Below are positions 24,198-32,879 of a stretch of DNA of 64,000 bases, piece by piece. The translations under genes were made by a program, and so were the position numbers. The stretch spans positions 434,001 to 498,000 of the forward strand of contig NZ_FNIV01000001.1 in the NCBI RefSeq assembly GCF_900104135.1, given 5' to 3'. Every line of letters begins with the position of its first letter. Positions within the stretch are counted from its first letter, which is position 1. The notes below the pieces were generated by a model. It was not told where the DNA came from. It saw nothing but the letters and a program-made list of their open reading frames with translations, and ran no database searches. This stretch comes from Halomonas shengliensis. Lineage in GTDB: Bacteria; Pseudomonadota; Gammaproteobacteria; Pseudomonadales; Halomonadaceae.

Positions 24198-25226
24198 TGT
24201 GATCTCTCTGTAGGTTGTTCATCCGGAACCAACCCGGAAGACTGGAGATGCGAACCAACCAATCGCTCCAGGAGGCCCGGATGAACACCCATAAGAATGC
24301 CCGTCTCACTCCGCATGGTCGAGCCCTGCTGGCCGCTCGCGTCATCGATGAAGGGTTGCGGCCCAGAGAGGTCGCGCAAGCCCAGGGCGTCAGTGTGAGA
24401 ACAGTCTACAAGTGGGTGCGTCGTTTCCGAGAGGAGGGGCAGGACGGGCTTCAGGACCGTCGGTCACGCCCCGCCCACAGCCCGCTGGCGACGGACGCAA
24501 CGACGGTGGAGCAGATCGTCAAGCGTCGTCAGCAACGCCAGACCTATCGCCAGATTGCCCAGGCGCTGGGGGTTGGTCAGAGCACAGTGGCGCGCATTCT
24601 CAAGCGCAAGGGGCTGAATCGCCTGGCGGCGCTGACGCCGCCAGGGCCCGACAATCGCTATGAGCACGACGCCCCCGGGGATCTCCTGCATCTGGATATC
24701 AAGAAGCTCGGCCGCTTCAAGCGCCCAGGACATCGGGTCACCGGCGATCGCCAACAGGCTACGCGTGGCGCGGGGTGGGAGTATGTCCACATCGCCATCG
24801 ACGATCACTCGCGGGTGGCCTACGGCACCCGCTACCCTGATGAAACCGGCTGGAGCGCGTGTTATGCGCTGTTGGAGGCCATGCGGTATTACCGAGGGCT
24901 GGGGGTTAGCTTCACACGGGTGCTCACCGACAATGGCGCCTGCTACCGGTCCAGGACATTTCACCGCCTGTGCCGGCGACTGGGGCTGAAGCACAAGCGC
25001 ACTCGCCCCTATACGCCCCGCACCAATGGCAAGGCAGAGCGGTTCATTCAAACCGCCCTGGGCGAATGGGCCTATGCCCGGTCGTACAAGAGTTCGAAAG
25101 AGCGAGGCCAGCATCTGCTCGCCTGGCTCCATCAGTACAACTGGCATCGACCGCATGCCAGCCTGAATTATCAGCCTCCGGTCAGCCGGCTGGGGCTTTC
25201 CGTGAACAACCTGGTGGGTTTACACA
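24198..25226 (+). mobile_element. IS481-family insertion sequence
   Basis: 1,029 bp, bounded by 24-bp imperfect inverted repeats. Left is TGTGATCTCTCTGT then AGGTTGTTCA; the right end read inward is TGTGTAAACCCACC then AGGTTGTTCA. It is flanked by perfect 6-bp duplications ACTAGA, so both ends are exact. A single transposase gene fills the element. Confidence 0.92.
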
Positions 25227-25231
25227 ACTAG
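24281..25231 (+). CDS. IS481-family transposase
   Basis: 316 residues with an N-terminal helix-turn-helix (EVAQAQGVSVRTVYKWVRRF), a second HTH (IAQALGVGQSTVARILKRKG) and an rve integrase core. The DDE residues are visible in LLHLDIKKLG, VLTDNGACYRS and NGKAERFIQT. The start at 24281 follows AGGAGG. The frame runs through the right inverted repeat, and its TAG stop (25229-25231) lies in the duplicated target, not in the element. The gene is intact. Confidence 0.9.
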   Translation: MNTHKNARLTPHGRALLAARVIDEGLRPREVAQAQGVSVRTVYKWVRRFREEGQDGLQDRRSRPAHSPLATDATTVEQIVKRRQQRQTYRQIAQALGVGQSTVARILKRKGLNRLAALTPPGPDNRYEHDAPGDLLHLDIKKLGRFKRPGHRVTGDRQQATRGAGWEYVHIAIDDHSRVAYGTRYPDETGWSACYALLEAMRYYRGLGVSFTRVLTDNGACYRSRTFHRLCRRLGLKHKRTRPYTPRTNGKAERFIQTALGEWAYARSYKSSKERGQHLLAWLHQYNWHRPHASLNYQPPVSRLGLSVNNLVGLHN

Positions 25232-25232
25232 A
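25227..25232. repeat. IS481 target duplication, right copy
   Basis: ACTAGA. Its CTAG palindrome provides the TAG stop of the transposase on the plus strand and the TAG stop of the aldo/keto reductase on the minus strand. Confidence 0.88.
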
Positions 25233-26112
25233 CGATATCCAGCGCCACCTTGCGCGCCGGTGCCGGGAAGGCGGCCTCGAGCCTGGCCAGGGCGTCGTCG
25301 TCCAGGCGCACCTGCAGGGCGGCGGCGTTCTGCTCCACGTGCTCGGTGCGCGCCGCCTTGGGGATGGCGATGACGTCGCGGCGCCCCTCGACCGGGCGGA
25401 TCGCCCAGGCCAGCAGCACCTGGGCCGAGGTGATGCCGTGGCGCGCGGCGATGCCCGTCACCTCGGGGTGGCCGAGCAGGTCCTCGCGCAGGCCGCCGGC
25501 CTGAGCCAGCGGGCAGTAGGCCATGGTGGGCATGCCGCGCTGGCGCTGCCACGGCAGCAGGGAGTGCTCGATGCCCCGGGAGCCCAGGTGGTAGAGCACC
25601 TGGTTGACCGCGCAGGCGTCGCCGCTCGGCAGGCCGTGCAGGGCGGCGAGCTCGTCGACGTCGAAGTTGGAGACCCCGAAGCGGCGGATCTTGCCCGCCT
25701 CGCGCAGGCGCTCGAAGGCCTCCAGGGTCTCCTCCAGCGGGATATCGCCGGGCCAGTGCAGCAGGTAGAGGTCGAGGTGGTCGGTGCGAAGGCGCCTGAG
25801 GCTCGCCTCGCAGGCGGCGATGGCCGATTCGCGTCCGGCGTTCCAGGGGTAGACCTTGGAGACCAGGAAGGCCTCGTCGCGCCGCCCGGCCAGCGCCTCG
25901 CCCACCACCTGCTCGGCGCCGCCGTCGGCGTACATCTCGGCGGTGTCGATCAGCGTCAGGCCCATGGCCAGGCCATGCTGCAGGGCGCGCACCTCGTCGC
26001 GGCGCGGGGCGCGCCCCTCGCCCATGTACCAGGTGCCCTGGCCGATGGTGGGCAGCGCGACGGCGGGCTCGTGGGTGGTGGCGGGCAGGGTGACGCGGGG
26101 AGCGGGGAGCAT
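25228..26112 (-). CDS. aldo/keto reductase
   Basis: 294 residues of a NADPH-dependent (beta/alpha)8 reductase. The catalytic tetrad is visible: Asp and Tyr in LIDTAEMYADG (about 55-60), Lys in LVSKVYPW and His in LLHWPG. Cofactor residues are in IAIPKAARTEHVEQN near 265. The closest feel is the YeaE/2,5-diketogluconate-like group. The IS481 insertion lies exactly at the stop codon, but the duplication recreates TAG, so the protein is unchanged (C-terminus VALDIV). Confidence 0.9.
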   Translation of the reverse strand: MLPAPRVTLPATTHEPAVALPTIGQGTWYMGEGRAPRRDEVRALQHGLAMGLTLIDTAEMYADGGAEQVVGEALAGRRDEAFLVSKVYPWNAGRESAIAACEASLRRLRTDHLDLYLLHWPGDIPLEETLEAFERLREAGKIRRFGVSNFDVDELAALHGLPSGDACAVNQVLYHLGSRGIEHSLLPWQRQRGMPTMAYCPLAQAGGLREDLLGHPEVTGIAARHGITSAQVLLAWAIRPVEGRRDVIAIPKAARTEHVEQNAAALQVRLDDDALARLEAAFPAPARKVALDIV

Positions 26113-26243
26113 GGCGAGGGCCTCTTGTCGGTTTTATGGAAGGCGTTTCCAGTCATTCTGGCCCCCCTTGTCATCCGACCGCAACGGCCCCATGGTCTAT
26201 GGTGAAGTGGCAAGTGAATCCCCTGACGAGAGAAGGAGTCGAG

Positions 26244-26675
26244 ATGAGCATCGAGAAAACCGGCAGCGCCGTCTGGCAGGGCGGCCTCAAGGATGGCAAG
26301 GGCAGCGTCTCCACCCAGAGCGGCGTGATCCAGGAGGTGCCCTACAGCTTCGCCAAGCGCTTCGAGGGCGAGTCCGGCTCCAACCCCGAGGAGCTGATCG
26401 GTGCCGCCCATGCGAGCTGCTACTCCATGGCCCTGTCGATGGTCCTTGGCGAGGCGGGACTCACCGCCGAGCGCATCGCCACCGAGGCCAAGGTCGCCCT
26501 GGAGGAGGTCGACGGCGGCTTCGCCATCACCCGCATCCACCTGAGCACCGTGGCGAGCATCCCCGGCGCCGACCAGGCGGCCTTCAAGGACGCCGCCGAG
26601 AAGGCCAAGGCGGGCTGCCCGGTCTCCAAGCTGTTCAACGCCGAGATCAGCCTGGACGCTCGCCTGGAGGGCTGA
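26244..26675 (+). CDS. osmC: OsmC family peroxiredoxin
   Basis: 143 residues. The two peroxidatic/resolving cysteines are in AHASCYSMAL (about residue 60) and KAGCPVSKLF (about 125), spaced as in OsmC, and NPEELIGAAHASC is the family signature. OsmC reduces organic hydroperoxides and is typically induced by osmotic stress. The start has AGAAGGAG 6 nt upstream; an upstream in-frame ATG at 26136 overlaps the divergent reductase's promoter and is rejected. Confidence 0.92.
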   Translation: MSIEKTGSAVWQGGLKDGKGSVSTQSGVIQEVPYSFAKRFEGESGSNPEELIGAAHASCYSMALSMVLGEAGLTAERIATEAKVALEEVDGGFAITRIHLSTVASIPGADQAAFKDAAEKAKAGCPVSKLFNAEISLDARLEG

Positions 26676-26700
26676 CGCCGACGTCACGCCTCCCCATGCG

Positions 26701-26728
26701 CCGGGGCCGCCAGCGATGGCGGCCCCGG
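26701..26728. terminator. bidirectional terminator-like hairpin after osmC
   Basis: Perfect 11-bp arms (CCGGGGCCGCC / GGCGGCCCCGG) with a 6-nt loop lie between the convergent osmC and glutamine amidotransferase genes. The T-rich tail is weak. Confidence 0.65.
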
Positions 26729-26735
26729 TGTCGTT

Positions 26736-27422
26736 TCAGCCCGCGCAGGGTGCCGTGCGCTGCGCGGCCGCCTTCACCAGGGCGCGGATCAGGCGCTGCT
26801 GCGGGCGGTTGAAGATCAGCCACTCCGGGTGCCACTGCACGCCGATCAGGAAGTCATGGTCGCGGGACTCGATGCCCTGGACCAGGCCGTCGCGGTCGCG
26901 GGCGACGATCGCGATGCCGCGCCCGGCGCGGCTCACCGCCTGGTGATGGAGGCTGTTGATGCGACACCAGCTCACCCGCAGGATGCGATGCAGCCGGCTG
27001 TCGGCGACGATGTCCACGGTCTTGCGCGGCAGCACCGTGCGCCGGCGCTTGAGCCCCTCGTGGCTGGTGTAGATGTCGGGGTCCAGGGTGCCGCCCAGAT
27101 GGACATTGATCAGCTGGGCGCCGCGGCAGATGCCGAGCACCGGGGTGCCCCGGGGGATGAAGGTCTCGAGCAGCTCCAGCTCCAGCTCGTCGCGCTGGGG
27201 GTCGACGCGCACGTCGAGCTGCACCTCGGCGTCGTAGAGGTGGGCCTGGATGTCGTCGCCGCCGCCGATGATCAGCCCGTCGAGGGTGTCCGGCCAGGGG
27301 CGCGCGGGGGAGAGCCGGCGTGGCCGGCCGCCATGGCGCCAGACGGCGAACCAGTCGAAGAGCCAGGCGATCTGGCTCTTGCGGTCCGAGGTGGTGATGC
27401 CGATCAGCGGACGCCGACTCAT
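26736..27422 (-). CDS. class-I glutamine amidotransferase-like hydrolase (peptidase C26 / PuuD type)
   Basis: 228 residues. The nucleophile is Cys in LGICRGAQLIN, with the His-x-Glu pair in VQWHPEWL completing the triad. An oxyanion strand IIGGGDD lies near residue 50. Relatives hydrolyse gamma-glutamyl amide bonds, for example gamma-glutamyl-GABA in putrescine catabolism. Its ATG overlaps the TGA of the upstream amidoligase gene by four bases, so the pair is translationally coupled and probably acts on the same gamma-glutamyl-type conjugate. The long upstream frame (to 27875) is antisense read-through. Confidence 0.85.
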   Translation of the reverse strand: MSRRPLIGITTSDRKSQIAWLFDWFAVWRHGGRPRRLSPARPWPDTLDGLIIGGGDDIQAHLYDAEVQLDVRVDPQRDELELELLETFIPRGTPVLGICRGAQLINVHLGGTLDPDIYTSHEGLKRRRTVLPRKTVDIVADSRLHRILRVSWCRINSLHHQAVSRAGRGIAIVARDRDGLVQGIESRDHDFLIGVQWHPEWLIFNRPQQRLIRALVKAAAQRTAPCAG

Positions 27423-28426
27423 GAACGCCTCACCCAGCGGCGCAGGCGCAGCCACAGGCGCACCAGCGGCGAACGGGTGTGGCGCGCCACGTACTCGGCG
27501 CTGCGCCGCGCCAGCGCCTCCTTGTCCGCGGCCAGCCTCTCCACCTCTACCCAGCGGTTCCACTCCACCGCCGAGCCCCAGCCGGCCTGGGAGAGGCGGG
27601 CGTCGGGCAGCCGGTAGTGGAAGGTGGGGCGCGCCTTGACCAGGCGGTTGCGGAACAGCTCGTGGGGGTAGTCGGGGCGCAGGTGGGCGAACAGCGGGGT
27701 CATGTCGAGCTCGCGGTTGCGGGTCGGGTTGTCGGCCAGGTAGTCGGCGATCAGGGTGTCGAGGTCCGGGGCGTAGTCCGCCGCCAGCACCTTGAGGGCG
27801 TAGGCCTTCGGGAAGGGGTTGGCGTGGGGCAGCATCTCGCGGGTGATGTCCACGTCGATCTGCTCGCGCAGCCACTCCGCCAGCAGCAGGTAGGCGCGCA
27901 GGTGGTCGCGCAGGCTCGCCACCTCGAGGCTCGGTACCTCGGGGTTGAGGTGCAGGCCGAAGCCGTAGAGCAGGCTCTCCTCGGTGCCCTTGGCGCCATG
28001 CTCGCGCAGCGCGGTGAACAGCGTGTCGAGCTCGCCGAGCTCATCCCAGGGGATCGGCGGACAGACTATCTCGGTGGGCACGAGCCCGGTGACCACGTCG
28101 CCGATCAGCTCACGGGTGCGGTTGTGGAACTCGACGCGCATCTGGTGGCGATGGCGCTCCCACTCGCTGTCGTCCTTGGGCCTGGCCTCCAGCACCTCCG
28201 CGTCGGGGTGGGCGTACTGGGTGTCGAGCTCGATGGTGAAGGTGCCCCAACGGGTCCCCTCCACCTTGAGCCGGTGGGGGCTGACCACCACCACCTCGCC
28301 GCCGAAGCGCTCGCGAACCTGCTCGGCGGTGTCATGCGGATGCAGCCCGGCGAACTCGATCTCGACCCCCACGCGGCGCGTCTCGCCGTCGGCGTTGCGG
28401 GGTTCGGGTGGCGGTTGCGGCGTCAT
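27419..28426 (-). CDS. putative amidoligase enzyme
   Basis: 335 residues matching the amidoligase family of the glutamine-synthetase/COOH-NH2 ligase fold. VGVEIEFAGL near residue 20 is the signature strand, where the two acidic residues bind metal-ATP. A second acidic strand is TFTIELDTQY near 65, VPTEIVCPPIP lies near 120 and FGLHLNPEVPS near 155. Such enzymes are predicted to ligate amino groups to carboxylates and are often encoded beside a C26-type hydrolase, exactly as here. The substrate is unknown. The C-terminal 30 residues are Arg-rich and basic (RLWLRLRRWVRRS). Confidence 0.83.
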   Translation of the reverse strand: MTPQPPPEPRNADGETRRVGVEIEFAGLHPHDTAEQVRERFGGEVVVVSPHRLKVEGTRWGTFTIELDTQYAHPDAEVLEARPKDDSEWERHRHQMRVEFHNRTRELIGDVVTGLVPTEIVCPPIPWDELGELDTLFTALREHGAKGTEESLLYGFGLHLNPEVPSLEVASLRDHLRAYLLLAEWLREQIDVDITREMLPHANPFPKAYALKVLAADYAPDLDTLIADYLADNPTRNRELDMTPLFAHLRPDYPHELFRNRLVKARPTFHYRLPDARLSQAGWGSAVEWNRWVEVERLAADKEALARRSAEYVARHTRSPLVRLWLRLRRWVRRS

Positions 28427-28535
28427 GTCGGCATCCTGTGCGTCACATGGGGGCGTCCATCGAGCGTATCATACTGCCCCGGGCCCCCGACGCCTCTTCG
28501 CCCCATCGTCCATTGCCCATCCACAGGGAGACGTG

Positions 28536-30887
28536 ATGTTGCCTCACCGCCGCTCCGGTTGCTTGTTCCTGGCCTGGAGGCCGCTGCTCGGCCTGGTGCT
28601 GCTGCTGTGTGCCTGGTGGCTGCCGCTGGCCGCCCAGGCCCAGGCGGTCAACCTGCCGGGGCTGGTCACCTCCGCGGAGGACCAGCAGCAGCATGACCCC
28701 CAGGCGTTCCAGCAGTCGCTGGAGCGGATCATCGCCACCCTCGAGGACGCCGAACGGCGCGGCCAGTTGCTGGAGAGCCTCAAGGACCTGCAGAGCGTGC
28801 ATGGCGAGGCCACCGAGGAGGGCGGCATCGCCCCGCGGGAGGGGCTGCTGGGGGCGCTGGCCGAGACCATCAGCGACCTGGGTGAGCAGGCCGAGGGCGA
28901 CTCGCCCCTGGCGCGCTGGCAGGCCCAGCTCCGCCAGGGCTGGCAGGACCTGAGTACCCTGGTGGCGGAGACCGGCAATGCCGACCTGATCCGCTTCGCG
29001 GTGGAGGCGACGGTGCTGCTGGTGATCTGGGGCGGGCTGCTGGTGATCCTGATCGCCCTGGGGCGGCTGCTGGCGCGGCGCCACGGCTGGCCCCTGGACC
29101 TGCCCCGCGAGCCGCGGGCCTGGCTCATGACCGTGCACTTCCTGCGCCGCATGCTGCCCTGGGCGCTGGCCTTCGCCCTAGTGTTGGGCATCGCCCAGCT
29201 GGTGCCGCCCAGCACCGGGCGGGTGCTGGCGCTGGTGGTGGCCTACGTGGCGCTGGCCGGGCGCACCCTCTCGGTGATCGTGGAGACCTTCGTCTCGGTG
29301 TTCACCCGCGGCCATCGCTTCGTCGCCGTGCAGCTGGTGCAGAACCACGGTCTGCGCCCGCTGTTCGTGATCGGCGCCCTGGTGGCGCTGGGCGACGCCT
29401 TCAACTCCGGCCGCCTCACCGGGCTGCTCGGCGACGAGCTGGCCGGGCTCGCCTCGGTGTTGGCCAACATGCTGGCGGCGCTGCTCAGCGTGCGCTTCAT
29501 CCTGCGCTTCAAGCGGCCCATCGAGCACATCATCCGCAACCGCCCCTGGCGCGAGCGGCGCGAGACCAGCGCCGGCAGCAGCGTGGCGCAGGTGCTGGGC
29601 CGGCTGTGGCACGTGCCGGCGCTGCTGCTGGTGGGGGGCTCGCTGGTGGCGATCTTCGTCACCGGCGGCGACGTCGGCACCGCCCTGGCGCGCTCGATCA
29701 TCTCCGCGGCGCTGCTGGTGCTGGCGCTGGTGGTCACCGGCCTGGTGCGGCGCCACGCCGAGCGTCGCAAGCGGCGCCAGCGCCGCCGCCGGGTCAGCCA
29801 GTACCGGGTGCGCCTGGAGCGCTTCGGCTATGTGTTGGCCCATGTCGCCGCCTGGCTTGCCTTCGCCGAGCTGTCACTGCAGGTGTGGAGCGGCTCGCTG
29901 CTGGGCATCGGTGCCCAGGGGGTGGCCAGCGCGCGCATCGGCCAGGCGCTGCTGGCCATCGCCGTGACCCTGCTGCTGGCCTGGCTGGCGTGGATCTTCG
30001 CCGACACCGCCATCCAGCGCGCCCTGACCAGTTCGGCGCGCTCCCGCGGGCGGCGGGTCAACCAGGCCCGTGCCCAGACCATCACCCCGATGATCCGCAA
30101 CGTCATCTTCACCGCCATCGTGATCATCGCCGGCATCGTCGGGCTGGCCAACCTGGGGGTCAACGTCACGCCGCTGCTGGCCGGTGCCGGTGTGATCGGC
30201 CTGGCGCTCGGCTTCGGCGCCCAGACCCTGGTGCAGGACCTGATCACCGGCATCTTCATCCTGATCGAGGACTCGCTGGCGGTGGACGACTTCGTCGAGA
30301 TCAACGGCCACATGGGCACGGTGGAGGGGCTGACCCTGCGCACCGTGCGCCTGCGCGACCTCGACGGCATCGTGCACATCATCACCTTCAGCCGCATCGA
30401 CTCGATCCACAACATGTCGCGCCAGTTCGGCATCGCGCTGATGAAGATCCGCATCCCCTACGACATGCCCATCGACGACGCCATCACCCTGATGCAGGAG
30501 ACCGCCCAGGCGCTGCGCCAGGACCCGATGATGCGCCACTACATCTGGTCGCCGCTGGAGATGCAGGGGATCCACGCCTTCGAGGAGGGCTGCCCGATCC
30601 TGCGCATGCGCTTCCGCACCGCCCCGGAGATGCAGTGGGACGTGGCACGCGCCTTCAACCTGCTGCTCAAGCAGCGCATGGAGGCCCAGGGCGTCGGCCT
30701 CGGCGTGCCGCGGCTCAGCGTCAGCATGGAGGGGCGTGGCGGCGGCCGCCTGGACGGTTCCAGCGAGCGCGGCGACGAGGCGGCAAGCCAACGCGATGCC
30801 GCCGGCCGCGCCCCGGGGCGTGCCGGCGCCGCCGACCCACAGCGCCAGACCAGTGCCAGCGGCGGCTCGCCCGACCCGGCCCAGTGA
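28536..30887 (+). CDS. MscS-type mechanosensitive channel, large (YbiO-like)
   Basis: 783 residues. A signal peptide (LVLLLCAWWLPLAAQAQA) is followed by a periplasmic helical domain (about 40-140), roughly ten membrane helices, and the MscS pore and beta domain from about 520. The pore helix is NVTPLLAGAGVIGLALGFGA, followed by VQDLITGIFILIEDSLAVDD and GTVEGLTLRTVRLRDLDG. Length and layout match the YbiO/MscM class, which opens on osmotic downshock. The C-terminal 60 residues are low-complexity and charged. AGGGAG precedes the ATG. It is divergent from the amidoligase gene. Confidence 0.88.
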   Translation: MLPHRRSGCLFLAWRPLLGLVLLLCAWWLPLAAQAQAVNLPGLVTSAEDQQQHDPQAFQQSLERIIATLEDAERRGQLLESLKDLQSVHGEATEEGGIAPREGLLGALAETISDLGEQAEGDSPLARWQAQLRQGWQDLSTLVAETGNADLIRFAVEATVLLVIWGGLLVILIALGRLLARRHGWPLDLPREPRAWLMTVHFLRRMLPWALAFALVLGIAQLVPPSTGRVLALVVAYVALAGRTLSVIVETFVSVFTRGHRFVAVQLVQNHGLRPLFVIGALVALGDAFNSGRLTGLLGDELAGLASVLANMLAALLSVRFILRFKRPIEHIIRNRPWRERRETSAGSSVAQVLGRLWHVPALLLVGGSLVAIFVTGGDVGTALARSIISAALLVLALVVTGLVRRHAERRKRRQRRRRVSQYRVRLERFGYVLAHVAAWLAFAELSLQVWSGSLLGIGAQGVASARIGQALLAIAVTLLLAWLAWIFADTAIQRALTSSARSRGRRVNQARAQTITPMIRNVIFTAIVIIAGIVGLANLGVNVTPLLAGAGVIGLALGFGAQTLVQDLITGIFILIEDSLAVDDFVEINGHMGTVEGLTLRTVRLRDLDGIVHIITFSRIDSIHNMSRQFGIALMKIRIPYDMPIDDAITLMQETAQALRQDPMMRHYIWSPLEMQGIHAFEEGCPILRMRFRTAPEMQWDVARAFNLLLKQRMEAQGVGLGVPRLSVSMEGRGGGRLDGSSERGDEAASQRDAAGRAPGRAGAADPQRQTSASGGSPDPAQ

Positions 30888-30924
30888 TGCGCCGGCAGCG
30901 TGAACCCGGCAGCGAGGCCCGTGC

Positions 30925-32415
30925 GTGATCCATGTCGAACGCCAGGACAGCCTGCACCTCAAGATCTCCCGCGTGCTGCAGGAGGAGACCTCGCATCGCC
31001 TCGACCTCTTCCTGTTCGTGCCCGGCGAGCTGGGGCTGACCGGCCGGGTGATCGCCGAGGAGGACTTCTACCACGCGGCGATCCAGGTCAAGCGCACCTA
31101 CTACAGCGACCGCTATCGCCTGCCGCTGGTGCTCAGCCGCCTGGCCGAGCGCGGCAAGCTCGACCCCGAGCACTACCGCCTGAGCCTGAGCCTCTATGCC
31201 TACCAGTACGTGGTGGCCATGGAGCGCTCCACCCAGCCGCTGATCGATGACGCCCGGCGCGTCCGCCGCGCCGAGAAGAGTGCCCGGGCGACCGGCGAGG
31301 CGCGCCGCCAGGAACCCGGTGACGGTGCGCAGGGAACGCGGGAGGAGGAGGCCCCGGACGAGCATCAGGAGCTGCAGCGGCGCCTGGCGGAGCATGCCGA
31401 CCTGGCGGTGAGTATCCTGCGCCGGCTGCGCCGCCATGAGCCGAGCGAGGAGAGCCTGCACCGCTACTTCGCCACCATCGACAACTATCTCTCCTGGTTC
31501 ACCGAGCAGCGCCTGCTGGCGCTGCTCGCCGGGCTGCCGCGGGGCGCGCGCTTCCGCCCCCTGCGCGCGCGCCTGGTGGCGATCTGCCGTGCCGAGGACG
31601 CCTACCGCCGCGAGCGCGAGTACAACTCCGAGCGGGTGACCCGCGACCCCACGCGGATGTCCAACAAGATGCGCCTGCTGCGCCGGCTGATCGAGTACCC
31701 GGTGACCCTCAAGCAGACCACCCAGGAGCTGGGCAATGCCGAGCAGAAGGCGGTCAAGGCGCTGGCCACCGCGGTGGTGATGGTGTTCGTCTCCCTGGGC
31801 CTGCTCGAGATCCGCACCGTGCTGGCCGACATCACCGCGCTCTTCGTGCTGGCCATGGCTGGCCTCTACGCCCTGCGCGAGGTGTTCAAGGATGACCTGC
31901 GCAACACCCTGTGGCGCCTGCTGCGCCGTGGCCGGCCCAAGTGGCGGCGCCAGTACCTGGACCCCACCCGCAATGCCGTGGTCGGCCGCCAGCGGGAGTG
32001 GTTCGACTACAAGCGCTACGCCCGCCTCGACGACGAGATCCGGCGGGTGCGCAAGCGCAACGTGGCCCAGCGCGAGGAGGTGGTGCTGCACTACCGCTCC
32101 AGCTCGCGGATGTCGCCGACCCGCTTCCTGAGCGGCTACGACCATACCCGCGAGACCCTGAGCCTCGACCTGTCACCGATCGCCCGGCTGATGGACAAGG
32201 GCAGTCACCGGGTCTATCGCCTGGAGGAGGGCGACCAGGTGGTGCGCGAGGAGGTGGAGAAGCGCCACCTGCTCAACCTGGTGATCCGCGAGACCCAGGG
32301 CGCGGCCCCGCCCACCCTGCAGCGCTGGAAGATCGTGATGAGCCGCTCGCGCATCGTCGACGTGGAGCGTGTCCACGCCGAGGGGCCGGGGCACGAGACG
32401 GGATCAGACGGCTGA
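30925..32415 (+). CDS. large conserved hypothetical membrane protein
   Basis: 496 residues, GTG start at 30925. A soluble N-terminal region (1-110) is followed by a charged, disordered linker (about 112-150) and a helical region. One or two membrane helices lie near 275-315 (VKALATAVVMVFVSLGLLEI and DITALFVLAMAGLYALREVF), with a basic C-terminal domain after them. No known domain is recognised. It starts 37 bp after the channel gene on the same strand and may be its operon partner. The order soluble-TM-TM-soluble suggests a cytoplasmic protein anchored by a hairpin. Confidence 0.75.
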   Translation: MIHVERQDSLHLKISRVLQEETSHRLDLFLFVPGELGLTGRVIAEEDFYHAAIQVKRTYYSDRYRLPLVLSRLAERGKLDPEHYRLSLSLYAYQYVVAMERSTQPLIDDARRVRRAEKSARATGEARRQEPGDGAQGTREEEAPDEHQELQRRLAEHADLAVSILRRLRRHEPSEESLHRYFATIDNYLSWFTEQRLLALLAGLPRGARFRPLRARLVAICRAEDAYRREREYNSERVTRDPTRMSNKMRLLRRLIEYPVTLKQTTQELGNAEQKAVKALATAVVMVFVSLGLLEIRTVLADITALFVLAMAGLYALREVFKDDLRNTLWRLLRRGRPKWRRQYLDPTRNAVVGRQREWFDYKRYARLDDEIRRVRKRNVAQREEVVLHYRSSSRMSPTRFLSGYDHTRETLSLDLSPIARLMDKGSHRVYRLEEGDQVVREEVEKRHLLNLVIRETQGAAPPTLQRWKIVMSRSRIVDVERVHAEGPGHETGSDG

Positions 32416-32477
32416 GTGCCGAAGGCCAGGCTGCTGGAGGGGCCAGGTCAAGTGACGGGGCTGGCCGCGCGGGACGC

Positions 32478-32879
32478 TCAGGTCAGGTTCTCGGGTCCGA
32501 AGGCGTCGGGTAGCAGCGCCTCCATGCTGTAGTCCTTGAGCAGGCGCCCCTCGGCATCCACCACGCGGATGCGGGTGTGCTCGTCGGCGAACTCGCGGAT
32601 ACGCTGGCGGCAGTCGCCGCACGGCGTGCAGAGGTGCTCGCCGGGGCCGATCACCCACACCTCGCGCAGGCGACGCTCGCCGGCGCCGACCATGGCGGCG
32701 ATGGCCGAGGCCTCGGCGCACAGCCCCTTGTAGTGGGCCACCTCGACATTGGCCCCGGCGTAGTGCCTGCCGCTCTCGGCGACCACCACCGCGCCTACCG
32801 GATGGCGGGAGTAGGGCGCATAGGCGTTGCCGCGCACCGCCACCAGGGTCTCGATCAGGCTCGGGTCCGGCGTGTTCAT
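32478..32879 (-). CDS. cdd: cytidine deaminase
   Basis: 133 residues, the short tetrameric form. The zinc site is CAEASAI (Cys plus catalytic Glu) and PCGDCRQ (two Cys); substrate residues are in YAGANVE. It converts cytidine and deoxycytidine to (deoxy)uridine. Its ATG overlaps the deoD stop (ATGA), placing it last in the deo operon. It feeds deoxyuridine/uridine to the phosphorylase genes upstream. Confidence 0.95.
   Translation of the reverse strand: MNTPDPSLIETLVAVRGNAYAPYSRHPVGAVVVAESGRHYAGANVEVAHYKGLCAEASAIAAMVGAGERRLREVWVIGPGEHLCTPCGDCRQRIREFADEHTRIRVVDAEGRLLKDYSMEALLPDAFGPENLT

Noticed and set aside
27984-28535. Upstream extension of the MscS-type protein
   Set aside because: The frame is open but antisense to the amidoligase. 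The signal peptide and AGGGAG site fix the start at 28536.
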